Positions 1 to 6,462 of a stretch of DNA of 6,575 nucleotides are shown here, one piece after another; positions within the stretch are counted from its first letter, which is position 1; each line of letters starts with the position of its first letter. This DNA is from Actinomycetota bacterium (GTDB lineage Bacteria; Actinomycetota; Aquicultoria; Aquicultorales; Aquicultoraceae). Location of the stretch: contig JASEIR010000130.1 in assembly GCA_030017355.1 (NCBI GenBank), positions 1 through 6,575 of the forward strand, written 5' to 3'. The position numbers and the translations under genes were made by a program. The notes beneath the pieces are model-generated. The model did not search any database. It was given only the letters and a program-made list of their open reading frames with translations, and was not told the DNA's origin.

Positions 1-16
1 TAGAGCTATATATCAA

Positions 17-57
17 TTTTTAATTTTGAATTGCAATTTTGCATTTTGAATTTTGCA
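17..57. repeat. AT-rich heptameric tandem repeat (TTTTGMA)n
   Basis: This stretch reads as successive 7-nt words: TTTTTAA (17-23), TTTTGAA (24-30), a 6-nt slip TTGCAA (31-36), TTTTGCA (37-43), TTTTGAA (44-50) and TTTTGCA (51-57). The words differ only at one or two positions, so this is a degenerate short tandem repeat rather than plain AT richness. It lies in non-coding DNA upstream of gpmI and directly precedes the GC-rich cassette at 72-153. A period of 7 argues against coding. I see no gene in 1-211. The function is unknown, and it may continue to the left beyond the window. Confidence 0.6.
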
Positions 58-71
58 TTTCTTTAGCGGCG

Positions 72-153
72 GTCTCCCGTCTCCGGTCAGGCTCCGAAGG
101 AGCCTATAACGGCGGTCGGCGGTCAGGTTCCGAAGGAGCCTAAAGCGGCGGTC
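72..153 (-). repeat. Left copy of 82-nt two-hairpin repeat cassette
   Basis: Read on the minus strand, this block is the same module as the array at the right end. It contains GACCGCC heptads, a TTATA-type linker, two copies of a 17-nt palindrome (89-105 perfect; 125-141 with one stem mismatch) and a GACCGGA/GACGGGA tail. Aligned without gaps to the reverse complement of 6292-6373, it matches at 75 of 82 positions, and similarity stops sharply at both ends. It is intergenic and carries no open frame of interest. Each palindrome can form a 7-bp stem with a 3-nt loop on either strand. Neither is followed by a T-run, so these are not standard terminators. Confidence 0.85.
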
Positions 154-156
154 GTA

Positions 157-174
157 TGCCCCATAAATAGGGCA
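157..174 (+). other. Small inverted repeat in the gpmI leader
   Basis: TGCCC (157-161) and GGGCA (170-174) can pair around the 8-nt loop CATAAATA. The loop also holds a 4-of-6 match to a -10 box, and no good -35 box is visible upstream because that stretch is the GC-rich repeat. The element lies between the repeat cassette and the gpmI ribosome binding site. It could be a weak RNA hairpin, an operator-like dyad around a promoter, or chance. No promoter for gpmI can be called with confidence; transcription may start here or enter from further left. Confidence 0.25.
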
Positions 175-198
175 ACTACTTTATGAGATTCAGAAAGA

Positions 199-204
199 GA
201 GAGG
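199..204 (+). promoter_or_regulatory. Ribosome binding site deciding the gpmI TTG start
   Basis: GAGAGG sits 7 nt before the TTG at 212, within a purine-rich run (192-204). No in-frame ATG lies near the conserved N-terminus. The next in-frame alternative is GTG at 233, which lacks a comparable site. This supports the TTG start. Confidence 0.6.
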
Positions 205-211
205 CGTTGCG

Positions 212-1789
212 TTGAACAAGACAGAAAAAGATGTGCGTCCCAAACCAGTTATACTGTGTGTGCTTGATGGTTGGGGTGAAAACCCTGATAAAGTCGGAAA
301 TGCAATAGAGACCGCAAATACGCCAAATCTTGACCGCTACAGGATTGAGTTCCCTTTTACGACGCTTGGGGCTGCAGGAGAAGCAGTTGGGCTTCCAGAA
401 GGCCAGATGGGCAATTCCGAGGTCGGTCATCTAAACTTAGGGGCAGGTAGGATAGTTTACCAAGAAATCACTAGAATCAGCAAATCCATTCGTGAAGGTG
501 ATTTTTTTAAAAATAAAGCCCTAATAGAGGCTATGGAGCAGGCAAATAAAAAAGGCGCTGCAGTTCATCTCATGGGTCTTCTCTCGGATGGTGGTGTTCA
601 TTCCCATATCGAACATCTTTTTGCCCTTATTAATCTTGCAAAGATGCAGGGCATTAAGCGGCTATACATACATGCTTTTCTTGATGGTCGTGATGTTCCA
701 CCACAGAGTGCTCTTAAATATTTTGAGCAACTTGATAAGAAGATAGCTGAAGTTAACCTAGGCGAGGTTGCAACGGTTGCAGGTCGTTACTATGCAATGG
801 ATAGAGATAACCGTTGGGAAAGAGTTGAAAGAGCGTATAATGCAATGGTTTATGCTAAAGGTGAACAAGCATATAGCGCAAGCCAGGCAGTTGAACAATC
901 ATACGAGAAAGGCATAGTTGACGAGTTTGTTGAACCAACTGTAATTATTGATAAAGATTCTGGCAAGCCCGTGCCTCGTATTAAGGATGGAGATTCAGTA
1001 ATATTTTTTAATTTCCGGGCGGACAGAGCACGTGAAATTACGCGAGCCTTTATCGAGGAGGATTTTACTAGCTTTAACAGGGGAGTACACCCACCTAAAG
1101 TTTTCTTTGTATGCATGACCCAATACGACATAACGTTTGAGAACTGTGTAGTAGCCTTTCCACCTCAGGAGCTTACACATGTGCTAGCGGATGTTCTTGC
1201 AGAGCATAATTTAAGGCAACTGCACACTGCCGAAACGGAAAAGTATGCGCACGTAACCTTCTTTTTTAATGGCGGTGAAGAAGCGCCAAAGGAAGGCGAG
1301 GACAGGGTTTTGGTCCCTTCTCCTAAGGTGCCAACATACGACTTAAAACCTGAGATGAGCGCTTTTGAAGTTACAGACGTTGTGGTCGATGCTATAAAGT
1401 CAGGCAAGTATGATTTCATTGTTGTGAACTTTGCAAATGGCGATATGGTTGGGCACACAGGTGTTTTTGAAGCAGCGGTGAAGGCTGCAGAGGCGGTTGA
1501 TGTCTGTACTGGGAGGATTGTAGAGATGGCGAGGTCGCAGGGAGGTGCTGTTTTTATAACTGCTGACCACGGCAATGCTGATAAAATGATAGATTTTGCT
1601 CATCATCAGCCTTTTACTGCGCACACAACAAATAGAGTGCCATTTTATGCGATTGTAAGTGACCACTTTAAACTAAGAAATGACGGAATCCTTGCTGATG
1701 TAGCACCAACTATTCTAGATGTTATGCATATCAAGCAACCATCGGAGATGACCGGCAAATCATTGATTGAGTGGCAAATGAATGAATGA
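212..1789 (+). CDS. gpmI: 2,3-bisphosphoglycerate-independent phosphoglycerate mutase
   Basis: This cytosolic glycolytic and gluconeogenic enzyme interconverts 3- and 2-phosphoglycerate through a phosphoserine intermediate and normally uses two Mn2+ ions. The 525-residue product is full length for the family (about 510-520). Visible motifs are VLDGWG with metal ligand Asp19, the catalytic GQMGNSEVGH with Ser69, SDGGVHSH (125-132), HAFLDGRDVPP (154-164), GRYYAMDRDNRWER (191-204), FNFRADRAR (267-275) and ETEKYAHVTFFFNGG (341-355). The second metal site is NGDMVGH (Asp411, His415), ADHGN (Asp452, His453) and His471 in AHTTN. By homology to the Geobacillus enzyme, all metal ligands and the nucleophile are present, so it should be active. 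Translation starts at TTG with a good upstream site. Eno, pgk and tpiA, common partners elsewhere, are not in this window; secG follows but appears to have its own promoter. A repeat copy begins inside the stop codon. Confidence 0.97.
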   Translation: MNKTEKDVRPKPVILCVLDGWGENPDKVGNAIETANTPNLDRYRIEFPFTTLGAAGEAVGLPEGQMGNSEVGHLNLGAGRIVYQEITRISKSIREGDFFKNKALIEAMEQANKKGAAVHLMGLLSDGGVHSHIEHLFALINLAKMQGIKRLYIHAFLDGRDVPPQSALKYFEQLDKKIAEVNLGEVATVAGRYYAMDRDNRWERVERAYNAMVYAKGEQAYSASQAVEQSYEKGIVDEFVEPTVIIDKDSGKPVPRIKDGDSVIFFNFRADRAREITRAFIEEDFTSFNRGVHPPKVFFVCMTQYDITFENCVVAFPPQELTHVLADVLAEHNLRQLHTAETEKYAHVTFFFNGGEEAPKEGEDRVLVPSPKVPTYDLKPEMSAFEVTDVVVDAIKSGKYDFIVVNFANGDMVGHTGVFEAAVKAAEAVDVCTGRIVEMARSQGGAVFITADHGNADKMIDFAHHQPFTAHTTNRVPFYAIVSDHFKLRNDGILADVAPTILDVMHIKQPSEMTGKSLIEWQMNE

Positions 1790-1841
1790 CCACCAACCAC
1801 AGACCGCCAACCGCCGTAATAAAGGACAGGGGACTGGAGAC
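1788..1841 (+). repeat. Degenerate heptad repeat copy starting in the gpmI stop codon
   Basis: From G1788, the second base of the TGA stop, the sequence follows the 7-nt GACNNNN pattern: GACCACC, AACCACA, GACCGCC and AACCGCC. A GTAATAAAG linker and a GACAGGG/GACTGGA/GAC tail follow. Positions 1800-1841 match 6463-6504 at 37 of 42 bases in the same orientation and without gaps. This copy lacks the hairpin. It separates gpmI from the secG promoter and shows no terminator-like structure. Confidence 0.75.
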
Positions 1842-1880
1842 AAATTTGCCTAGTTGGTTGGGCATGTGTTATCATTCTAC

Positions 1881-1889
1881 TGTTATAAA
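1881..1889 (+). promoter_or_regulatory. Probable extended -10 promoter for secG
   Basis: TGT followed by TATAAA (1884-1889) makes an extended -10 element, which can act without a good -35 box. The nearest -35-like word, TTGGGC at 1858-1863, is 20 nt away, longer than ideal. A start about 7 nt downstream would give a leader of roughly 20 nt carrying the AAGGAG site. It lies just beyond the repeat copy, so secG can be transcribed apart from gpmI; readthrough from gpmI is also possible. Confidence 0.5.
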
Positions 1890-1904
1890 TTAGAGATGTC
1901 CCGT

Positions 1905-1910
1905 AAGGAG
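1905..1910 (+). promoter_or_regulatory. Strong ribosome binding site fixing the secG start at 1917
   Basis: AAGGAG lies 6 nt before ATG 1917. The open frame extends upstream to a TTG at 1854, but that would add 21 residues of non-SecG sequence, has no comparable site, and would begin upstream of the predicted promoter. This decides the start. Confidence 0.85.
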
Positions 1911-1916
1911 ATTGAC

Positions 1917-2156
1917 ATGATTATAGTTCTTGAAATCTTACATGTGATTTTAGCAATAGGGTTGATTATTGCTATTTTGCTTCATTCTGGAAGGGGTACA
2001 GGTCTGTCAAGTGCATTTGGCGGTGCTCTACCAACAACTTTTTCTGGAACTAGCATAATTGAAAAGAATTTAAATCGCATAACAGTTGGCTTGGCCTCTG
2101 GTTTTGGTATAACTTCGCTAATTCTATACTATGTAAGCCAAAGAGGCGGACTGTAA
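1917..2156 (+). CDS. secG: Preprotein translocase subunit SecG
   Basis: SecG is the small accessory subunit of the SecYEG inner-membrane channel and aids SecA-driven export. The 79-residue product is the usual size. It shows the family layout: a first membrane segment at about residues 2-22 (LEILHVILAIGLIIAILL), the conserved cytosolic loop HSGRGTGLSSAFGG with a Gly/Ser-rich continuation, then IIEKNLNRIT leading into a second segment at about 56-73. The HSGRGTGLS and EKNLxR stretches resemble actinobacterial SecG in particular. The gene follows gpmI, a neighbourhood related to the gpmI-eno-secG order of many Gram-positive bacteria, here without eno between them. It has its own probable promoter and ends in a strong terminator, so it looks like a short transcription unit. 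Identification is confident despite the small size. Confidence 0.93.
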   Translation: MIIVLEILHVILAIGLIIAILLHSGRGTGLSSAFGGALPTTFSGTSIIEKNLNRITVGLASGFGITSLILYYVSQRGGL

Positions 2157-2169
2157 GCCTAACTTATTT

Positions 2170-2211
2170 ATTATATTGGTGAATTGAGAAATTATATTGG
2201 TGAATTAAGAA
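2170..2211. repeat. Tandem 21-bp duplication between secG and its terminator
   Basis: Two adjacent 21-nt units (2170-2190 and 2191-2211), each beginning ATTATATTGGTGAATT, differ at a single base (G2186 against A2207). They lie in the secG 3' untranslated region directly before the terminator stem and are probably a local slippage or duplication product. They are unrelated to the heptad repeats. Confidence 0.85.
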
Positions 2212-2213
2212 GC

Positions 2214-2238
2214 AAAAGCGCCCGTTTGGGCGCTTTTT
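2214..2238 (+). terminator. Intrinsic terminator after secG
   Basis: AAAAGCGCCC (2214-2223) pairs with GGGCGCTTTT (2228-2237) over 10 bp around a GTTT loop, and the 3' arm ends in a run of five T. This is a textbook Rho-independent terminator. It ends the secG unit and separates it from the downstream operon. The A-run on the left arm makes some minus-strand activity possible, but no minus-strand gene needs it. Confidence 0.92.
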
Positions 2239-2274
2239 AATATGGATACACTTCTACCTTACTTAATCAGAAGC

Positions 2275-2280
2275 TATAAT
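2275..2280 (+). promoter_or_regulatory. Probable -10 box of the solute-binding protein/recD2 operon
   Basis: A perfect TATAAT lies between the upstream terminator and the gene, 35 nt before ATG 2316. The -35 region is poor: TTCTAC at 2252-2257, 17 nt upstream, matches the consensus only at its first two bases. An activator or an alternative sigma factor is possible. The position, just after a strong terminator, supports a real promoter. Confidence 0.55.
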
Positions 2281-2302
2281 CCAGCTAATATCACTTGTTC
2301 TT

Positions 2303-2308
2303 AGGAGA
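2303..2308 (+). promoter_or_regulatory. Ribosome binding site fixing the start at 2316
   Basis: AGGAGA lies 7 nt before ATG 2316. The upstream in-frame TTG at 2295 would place this site inside the coding region and would add seven residues before the positively charged signal segment, so ATG 2316 is preferred. Confidence 0.8.
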
Positions 2309-2315
2309 GCCAGGG

Positions 2316-3974
2316 ATGGTTAAACTATCAAGGCACTATTTGCTTGTTTTGGTTATAATACTTACGTTGGCGGCTACCGGAGCTTATTTTTCCTATCCGG
2401 GCATTAAGCAGAATTTGCGGGCTGCCCTTATCGGTTCCAAAAAGCCTGCTAACATAATCAATGTTGTGGTTGGCTGTAGCCAAGAGCCAAAAACCCTCAA
2501 TCCATATCTCTCCAACGAAACACCCATAGCAACAAAAATTGTAACATCAAATATCCTTTGGGGATTACTAGCTGTAACTCCAGACCTAAGATATGTGCCG
2601 CGAATCGCGGAACAGGTGCCTACGCTTGAAAATGGGCTTGTAACAGAAAATCCGTTTACTGTTATATACAACATCAGAGAAAATGCTGTCTGGAGTGATG
2701 GCACTCCAATCACAGCAGACGATATAAAGTTTACTTGGCAAGTGATTATGGATGGAAGGTATAAAATTGCTGATCGTTCCGGATATGATAAGATTGAGCG
2801 CATTGACACCCCTTATAAAAAAACTGTTAGGATAGTTTTCAAAGAACCCTATGCAAATTATAAAGACCTTTTCTCGGTTATGAATCCAGTACTACCCAAG
2901 CATTTACTTGAAAATCAGAATTTCAATGAAGCAATTAATGATATCCTTCCATTTGCGAGCGGCCCATACCAGTTCAAATCATGGAAGCATGGAGACAGCC
3001 TTGTAATTACTGCAAACAAGCGGTTCTGGGGAAGAAAGCCATATATTAAAGATATCACTTTCAAGTTCGTTCCAGATATAAACAAACAGCTATCTTGTTT
3101 TGCAAAAGGCGAACTTGACGTAATTTTTCCGCCCTTTCAACTTGAGACGGTTGAAAAGCTAAAAAAAATCGAGGGCAAGCAAATTGAGATAAGCCCAAGT
3201 ATGGTGTGGGAGCAGCTTGCCATAAATCTGGCAAATCCAGTATTGGCGGATATTAACATACGAAAAGCTATTGCATATACAATTGATAGGAAGAGAATAG
3301 CGGCTGCGGCAATTGGTAATGAGCAGGTTTTAGATAGCGTTATTATGCCCGAGCAAAAACCTTTCTACGCACCGGCCTGGGGAAAATACCGTCTGGATAT
3401 CAAGACAGCTAGAGAATATTTGCGAAAAGCTGGTTACAGAGCCGGTGTAGATGGAATTTTTGCCAAAGACGGTAAACCACTTGAAGTTACTATAACTACA
3501 ACAGCAGGGGACAAAACAAGAGAGAGAGTTGAGCGCATAATAAAAGATAATTTTGAGATGGTTGGAATTAAGCTGCGGATAAAAAATACAGATGCGAAAA
3601 AGCTATTTAATATATGGCTTCCAAGCAAAAATTATGAAATTGCTATGTGGGCATGGCTTGAATCACCACAACCAAGATTAAGCTTTCTTTTTACTGAATA
3701 TCAAACCACATCAGGTAATTGGTCCTATTACAGCTATACAAATAGTGAATTACTAAATGTACTTAAACAAATTGACCACATGATTTTTGAGGATGAGAAA
3801 AGCTGGCATATCCGCAATATACAGGATAAGTTAAGCAATGATTTAGTTATCATTCCCCTTTATCGGCATCAGCAGCTTTTAGCTTACGATAAGAGGGTAA
3901 GAGGGATACAAGATAATGTGTTTCTCGAGGGACCGCTTTGGAATGCAGGAGATTGGCGGCTGGTAAACAAATGA
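2316..3974 (+). CDS. Family 5 extracellular solute-binding protein, membrane-anchored
   Basis: This is the substrate-capturing component of an OppA/DppA-type ABC importer (peptides, nickel or sugars in known members); the substrate cannot be read from the sequence. The 552-residue product has a short basic N-terminus (VKLSRH) and one hydrophobic segment at about residues 8-25. There is no Cys lipobox, so it is either an uncleaved anchor or a type I signal; it does not look like the lipoprotein usual in Gram-positive relatives. Family hallmarks are SQEPKTLNPYLS (55-66), WSDGTPITADDIKFTW (126-141), SGPYQFKSW (215-223), ANKRFWGRKPYIKDI (233-247), RKAIAYTIDRKRI (316-328) and a C-terminal RLSFLFTEYQTT region. 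It appears full length. Only two cysteines are visible, Cys54 and Cys261. No permease or ATPase gene is nearby, and its stop overlaps the recD2 start by 4 nt. Confidence 0.9.
   Translation: MVKLSRHYLLVLVIILTLAATGAYFSYPGIKQNLRAALIGSKKPANIINVVVGCSQEPKTLNPYLSNETPIATKIVTSNILWGLLAVTPDLRYVPRIAEQVPTLENGLVTENPFTVIYNIRENAVWSDGTPITADDIKFTWQVIMDGRYKIADRSGYDKIERIDTPYKKTVRIVFKEPYANYKDLFSVMNPVLPKHLLENQNFNEAINDILPFASGPYQFKSWKHGDSLVITANKRFWGRKPYIKDITFKFVPDINKQLSCFAKGELDVIFPPFQLETVEKLKKIEGKQIEISPSMVWEQLAINLANPVLADINIRKAIAYTIDRKRIAAAAIGNEQVLDSVIMPEQKPFYAPAWGKYRLDIKTAREYLRKAGYRAGVDGIFAKDGKPLEVTITTTAGDKTRERVERIIKDNFEMVGIKLRIKNTDAKKLFNIWLPSKNYEIAMWAWLESPQPRLSFLFTEYQTTSGNWSYYSYTNSELLNVLKQIDHMIFEDEKSWHIRNIQDKLSNDLVIIPLYRHQQLLAYDKRVRGIQDNVFLEGPLWNAGDWRLVNK
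3971..3974 (+). promoter_or_regulatory. ATGA stop/start overlap coupling the binding protein to recD2
   Basis: The TGA stop (3972-3974) and the ATG start (3971-3973) share four bases, the typical layout for termination-reinitiation. The nearest purine-rich site, AGGAG at 3947-3951, is 19 nt from the ATG, too far to work normally. RecD2 synthesis therefore probably depends on ribosomes finishing the upstream gene. Confidence 0.7.
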
Positions 3975-6256
3975 GTCATGATCAAATGTCATTTGGAAAG
4001 CTTAATAATTTAGGGCGCGGCTCTTTAGTTAGCGATAAAATCTCAACACTGGAAGGAATTGTTGAGCATTTTGTCTATGTAAACGAGGAAAATGGCTGGA
4101 GCGTTGTGCGTCTTAGTGTACGAGGCCAGCGCGATCTTGTAACTGCAGTGGGAAATCTCTTAGGCGTTCAACCAGGGGAGAGTGTTAGACTTAGAGGGTT
4201 TTGGGTAAGTGACCGCAAATACGGCGAGCAGTTCAAGGTTGAGTCATATACAACTGTTAAGCCAGCAACGCTTGTGGGAATAGAGAAGTACCTGGGCTCT
4301 GGCCTAATAAAGGGCATAGGCCCTGTCATGGCATCGCGTATGGTGAAGTGCTTTGGACTTGAGACATTAGAGATTATTGAAAAGCAGCCAGAGAGGTTAA
4401 CTGAGGTTGAGGGAATAGGTAAGATTCGTGTTGAGCGCATCTGCAAGGCTTGGCAAGAGCAGAAAGAGATAAAAGAAGTTATGCTTTTTCTGCAATCACA
4501 TGGCGTAACAACAACCTATGCCATCAAGATCTACAAGCAGTACGGAAATCAATCTATAGACATTGTAAGCGAAAATCCCTATCGCCTTGCAGTTGATATA
4601 TTTGGGATAGGCTTTAAAACGGCTGATAAGATAGCAGCAAACCTAGGCATAGAGCTTACATCGCCAAGAAGAGCGGAGGCCGGTGTGCTTCATGTACTTG
4701 GTGAGATTGGGGATGAGGGGCATGTTTGCTATCCAAGGAAAATGCTTGTTGAGCGCGCGACAAAAATCCTTGAAATTGATGAGTCGCTTGTCAACATGGC
4801 AATTGATTCTCTGCTGAAACAGGGCTTAATAGCTGTGGAGGCAGGATATGGAGTCCCTGCAGAAAATGAAAATTACGAGCAGCTTATCTTTGATTTACAA
4901 GATAGTTCTGTGCCCGATGAGCTAGTGTATTTGCGCTCGCTTCATGCCTGCGAGACGGGAGTGGTTAGAAAAATTAAAGAGCTCTTGTCATATAAGGCAG
5001 AAACTCTCGAAATTGACGTCGAAAAGGCAATTGCGTGGTTTGAGCAAAAACATGGCATCAAACTTGCAGCTAGGCAGAAAGATGCAATTCGATGCGCTAT
5101 CTCTAGTAAGATGATGGTTGTAACAGGCGGACCAGGAACAGGAAAAACAACGCTAATAAAAGGAATTATCCAGATACTAAAAGCTAAGGGCAAGCAAGTT
5201 CTATTAGCAGCTCCAACAGGGCGGGCAGCCAAAAGGCTTAGCGAGGCTACGGGCATGGAGGCAAAAACCATTCATCGTCTTTTAAGCTTTAGCCCAAAAA
5301 CCATGGAATTTGAAGTAAACGAAGAAAACCCTCTGGAAGTAGACGTGCTGATTCTAGACGAAGTTTCTATGATTGATATTGTGCTTTTCTATAACTTGCT
5401 AAAGGCTGTACCTCCAGCGGCTCGAGTGATTTTGGTTGGTGATGTTGACCAGCTTCCATCTGTGGGACCAGGAAATGTACTGAAGGACGTAATATCATCC
5501 GATTGTCTGGAGGTTGTTTGTTTAAATGAAATATTCAGGCAAGCTAAAGAAAGTTTGGTTGTTGTAAACGCACATCGTATAAATTCAGGACAGATGCCAT
5601 ATACACGGTCAAAATCTGGGCAAAGCGACTTTTACTTCTTCGAGAGGGAGGACCCAGAGGATATTTTAAATACCATAAAGCTGCTGGTTACGAAGTGGGT
5701 TCCAGGGCGCTTCAGATTCTCTGTTGATGACATTCAAGTTCTTACACCCATGCATATGGGCTTGATTGGCGCTGCTAATCTAAATAAAGTTCTGCAGGAT
5801 GTTATAAATCCGTCCAAAGAATCGCTGATGCGCGGCAATCGGATTTTTCGCAAAGGCGATAGGGTAATGCAAATTCGCAATAACTATGATCTTGATGTTT
5901 ACAACGGGGACATTGGCAAAATACTTTCAATTGATCAAATTGAACGAGAGGTAAGGGTAAATTTTGATGGCAGGATTGTGGTTTACGATTACTCTGATCT
6001 TGATGAGCTTATCTTGGCATATGCTTGTTCGATTCATAAATCACAGGGCAGTGAGTATCCAGTTGTTATAATTCCATTCCACACACAGCACTACATGATG
6101 TTGCAGAGAAATCTTTTATACACAGCTATAACAAGAGGTAAAAGACTAGTTATAATTGTTGGGAGCAAAAAGGCGCTGGCTATAGCTGTAAAAAATAACC
6201 GGGTTCAGGAAAGGTTCACACAGCTATCAGAGAAGCTGGCAGAAATCAGAGGCTAG
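3971..6256 (+). CDS. recD2: RecD2/YrrC-type ATP-dependent 5'-3' DNA helicase
   Basis: This superfamily 1B helicase works without RecBC and is linked in Deinococcus and Bacillus to DNA repair and fork maintenance. The 761-residue product is full length for RecD2. An N-terminal domain begins at LEGIVEHFVYVNEENGW. Helix-hairpin-helix segments follow at about residues 104-129 (GLIKGIGPVMA), 143-157 (VEGIGKIRVERI) and 202-222 (IFGIGFKTADKIA); they mark RecD2 and are absent from RecBCD RecD. Helicase motifs are Walker A GGPGTGKTT (386-394), Ia APTGRAAKR (414-422), Walker B LDEVS (462-466), III GDVDQLPSVG (490-499), IV EIFRQ (520-524), V SIHKSQGSEYP (687-697) and VI LYTAITRGK (716-724). All catalytic residues are present. 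ATG 3971 is chosen for the ATGA overlap; ATG 3986 is an alternative, and TTG 3938 is unlikely. No recB or recC is in view. Confidence 0.96.
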   Translation: MSHDQMSFGKLNNLGRGSLVSDKISTLEGIVEHFVYVNEENGWSVVRLSVRGQRDLVTAVGNLLGVQPGESVRLRGFWVSDRKYGEQFKVESYTTVKPATLVGIEKYLGSGLIKGIGPVMASRMVKCFGLETLEIIEKQPERLTEVEGIGKIRVERICKAWQEQKEIKEVMLFLQSHGVTTTYAIKIYKQYGNQSIDIVSENPYRLAVDIFGIGFKTADKIAANLGIELTSPRRAEAGVLHVLGEIGDEGHVCYPRKMLVERATKILEIDESLVNMAIDSLLKQGLIAVEAGYGVPAENENYEQLIFDLQDSSVPDELVYLRSLHACETGVVRKIKELLSYKAETLEIDVEKAIAWFEQKHGIKLAARQKDAIRCAISSKMMVVTGGPGTGKTTLIKGIIQILKAKGKQVLLAAPTGRAAKRLSEATGMEAKTIHRLLSFSPKTMEFEVNEENPLEVDVLILDEVSMIDIVLFYNLLKAVPPAARVILVGDVDQLPSVGPGNVLKDVISSDCLEVVCLNEIFRQAKESLVVVNAHRINSGQMPYTRSKSGQSDFYFFEREDPEDILNTIKLLVTKWVPGRFRFSVDDIQVLTPMHMGLIGAANLNKVLQDVINPSKESLMRGNRIFRKGDRVMQIRNNYDLDVYNGDIGKILSIDQIEREVRVNFDGRIVVYDYSDLDELILAYACSIHKSQGSEYPVVIIPFHTQHYMMLQRNLLYTAITRGKRLVIIVGSKKALAIAVKNNRVQERFTQLSEKLAEIRG

Positions 6257-6291
6257 ATCTGAGGCAGAACGACCGCCGACGGCAGACCGCC

Positions 6292-6373
6292 GACCGCCGT
6301 TATAGGCTCCTTTGGAGCCTGACCGCCGACCGCCGCTATAAGCTCCTTCGGAGCCTGACCGGAGACGAGAGAC
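6292..6373 (+). repeat. Right copy of 82-nt two-hairpin cassette
   Basis: This segment of the array is the inverted counterpart of 72-153. It carries two hairpin units separated by two GACCGCC words and ends in GACCGGA/GACGAGA/GAC. Seven substitutions and no gaps separate it from the left copy. The conserved order of both hairpins, linker and tail suggests that the 82-nt composite was duplicated as one piece. Confidence 0.85.
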
Positions 6374-6462
6374 TAGCATAAAAGCAGACCAGAGACTGGA
6401 GACCGGCAAAAAACGACCACTGACCGCCGACCGCCGCTATAGGCTCCTTCGGAGCCTGATCG

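Noticed and set aside
1165..1575. Minus-strand 136-codon frame inside gpmI
   Set aside because: It lies wholly within a well-conserved enzyme gene, and its Ser/Thr/Pro-rich product looks like an antisense shadow. The same applies to 2393-2809 and 4942-5271.
1854..1916. Upstream TTG start giving a 100-residue SecG
   Set aside because: The extra 21 residues do not fit SecG, the start has no ribosome binding site and it precedes the likely promoter; ATG 1917 has AAGGAG.
1790..1916. Riboswitch or leader RNA before secG
   Set aside because: The span is a repeat copy plus a short promoter and ribosome binding site; no conserved aptamer-like structure is seen.
3938..3970. Upstream TTG start for recD2
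   Set aside because: It would overlap the preceding gene by 37 nt and add residues without family support; ATG 3971 forms a standard ATGA overlap.
6304..6320. Repeat hairpins as recD2 terminators
   Set aside because: The stems are strong, but GACCGCC rather than a T-run follows. At most they could protect mRNA ends.
6227..6409. Minus-strand 60-codon frame with a repetitive Gly/Arg/Ser product
   Set aside because: It is a translation of the heptad repeats and the recD2 3' end. The 7-nt period cannot keep a frame, and there is no ribosome binding site.
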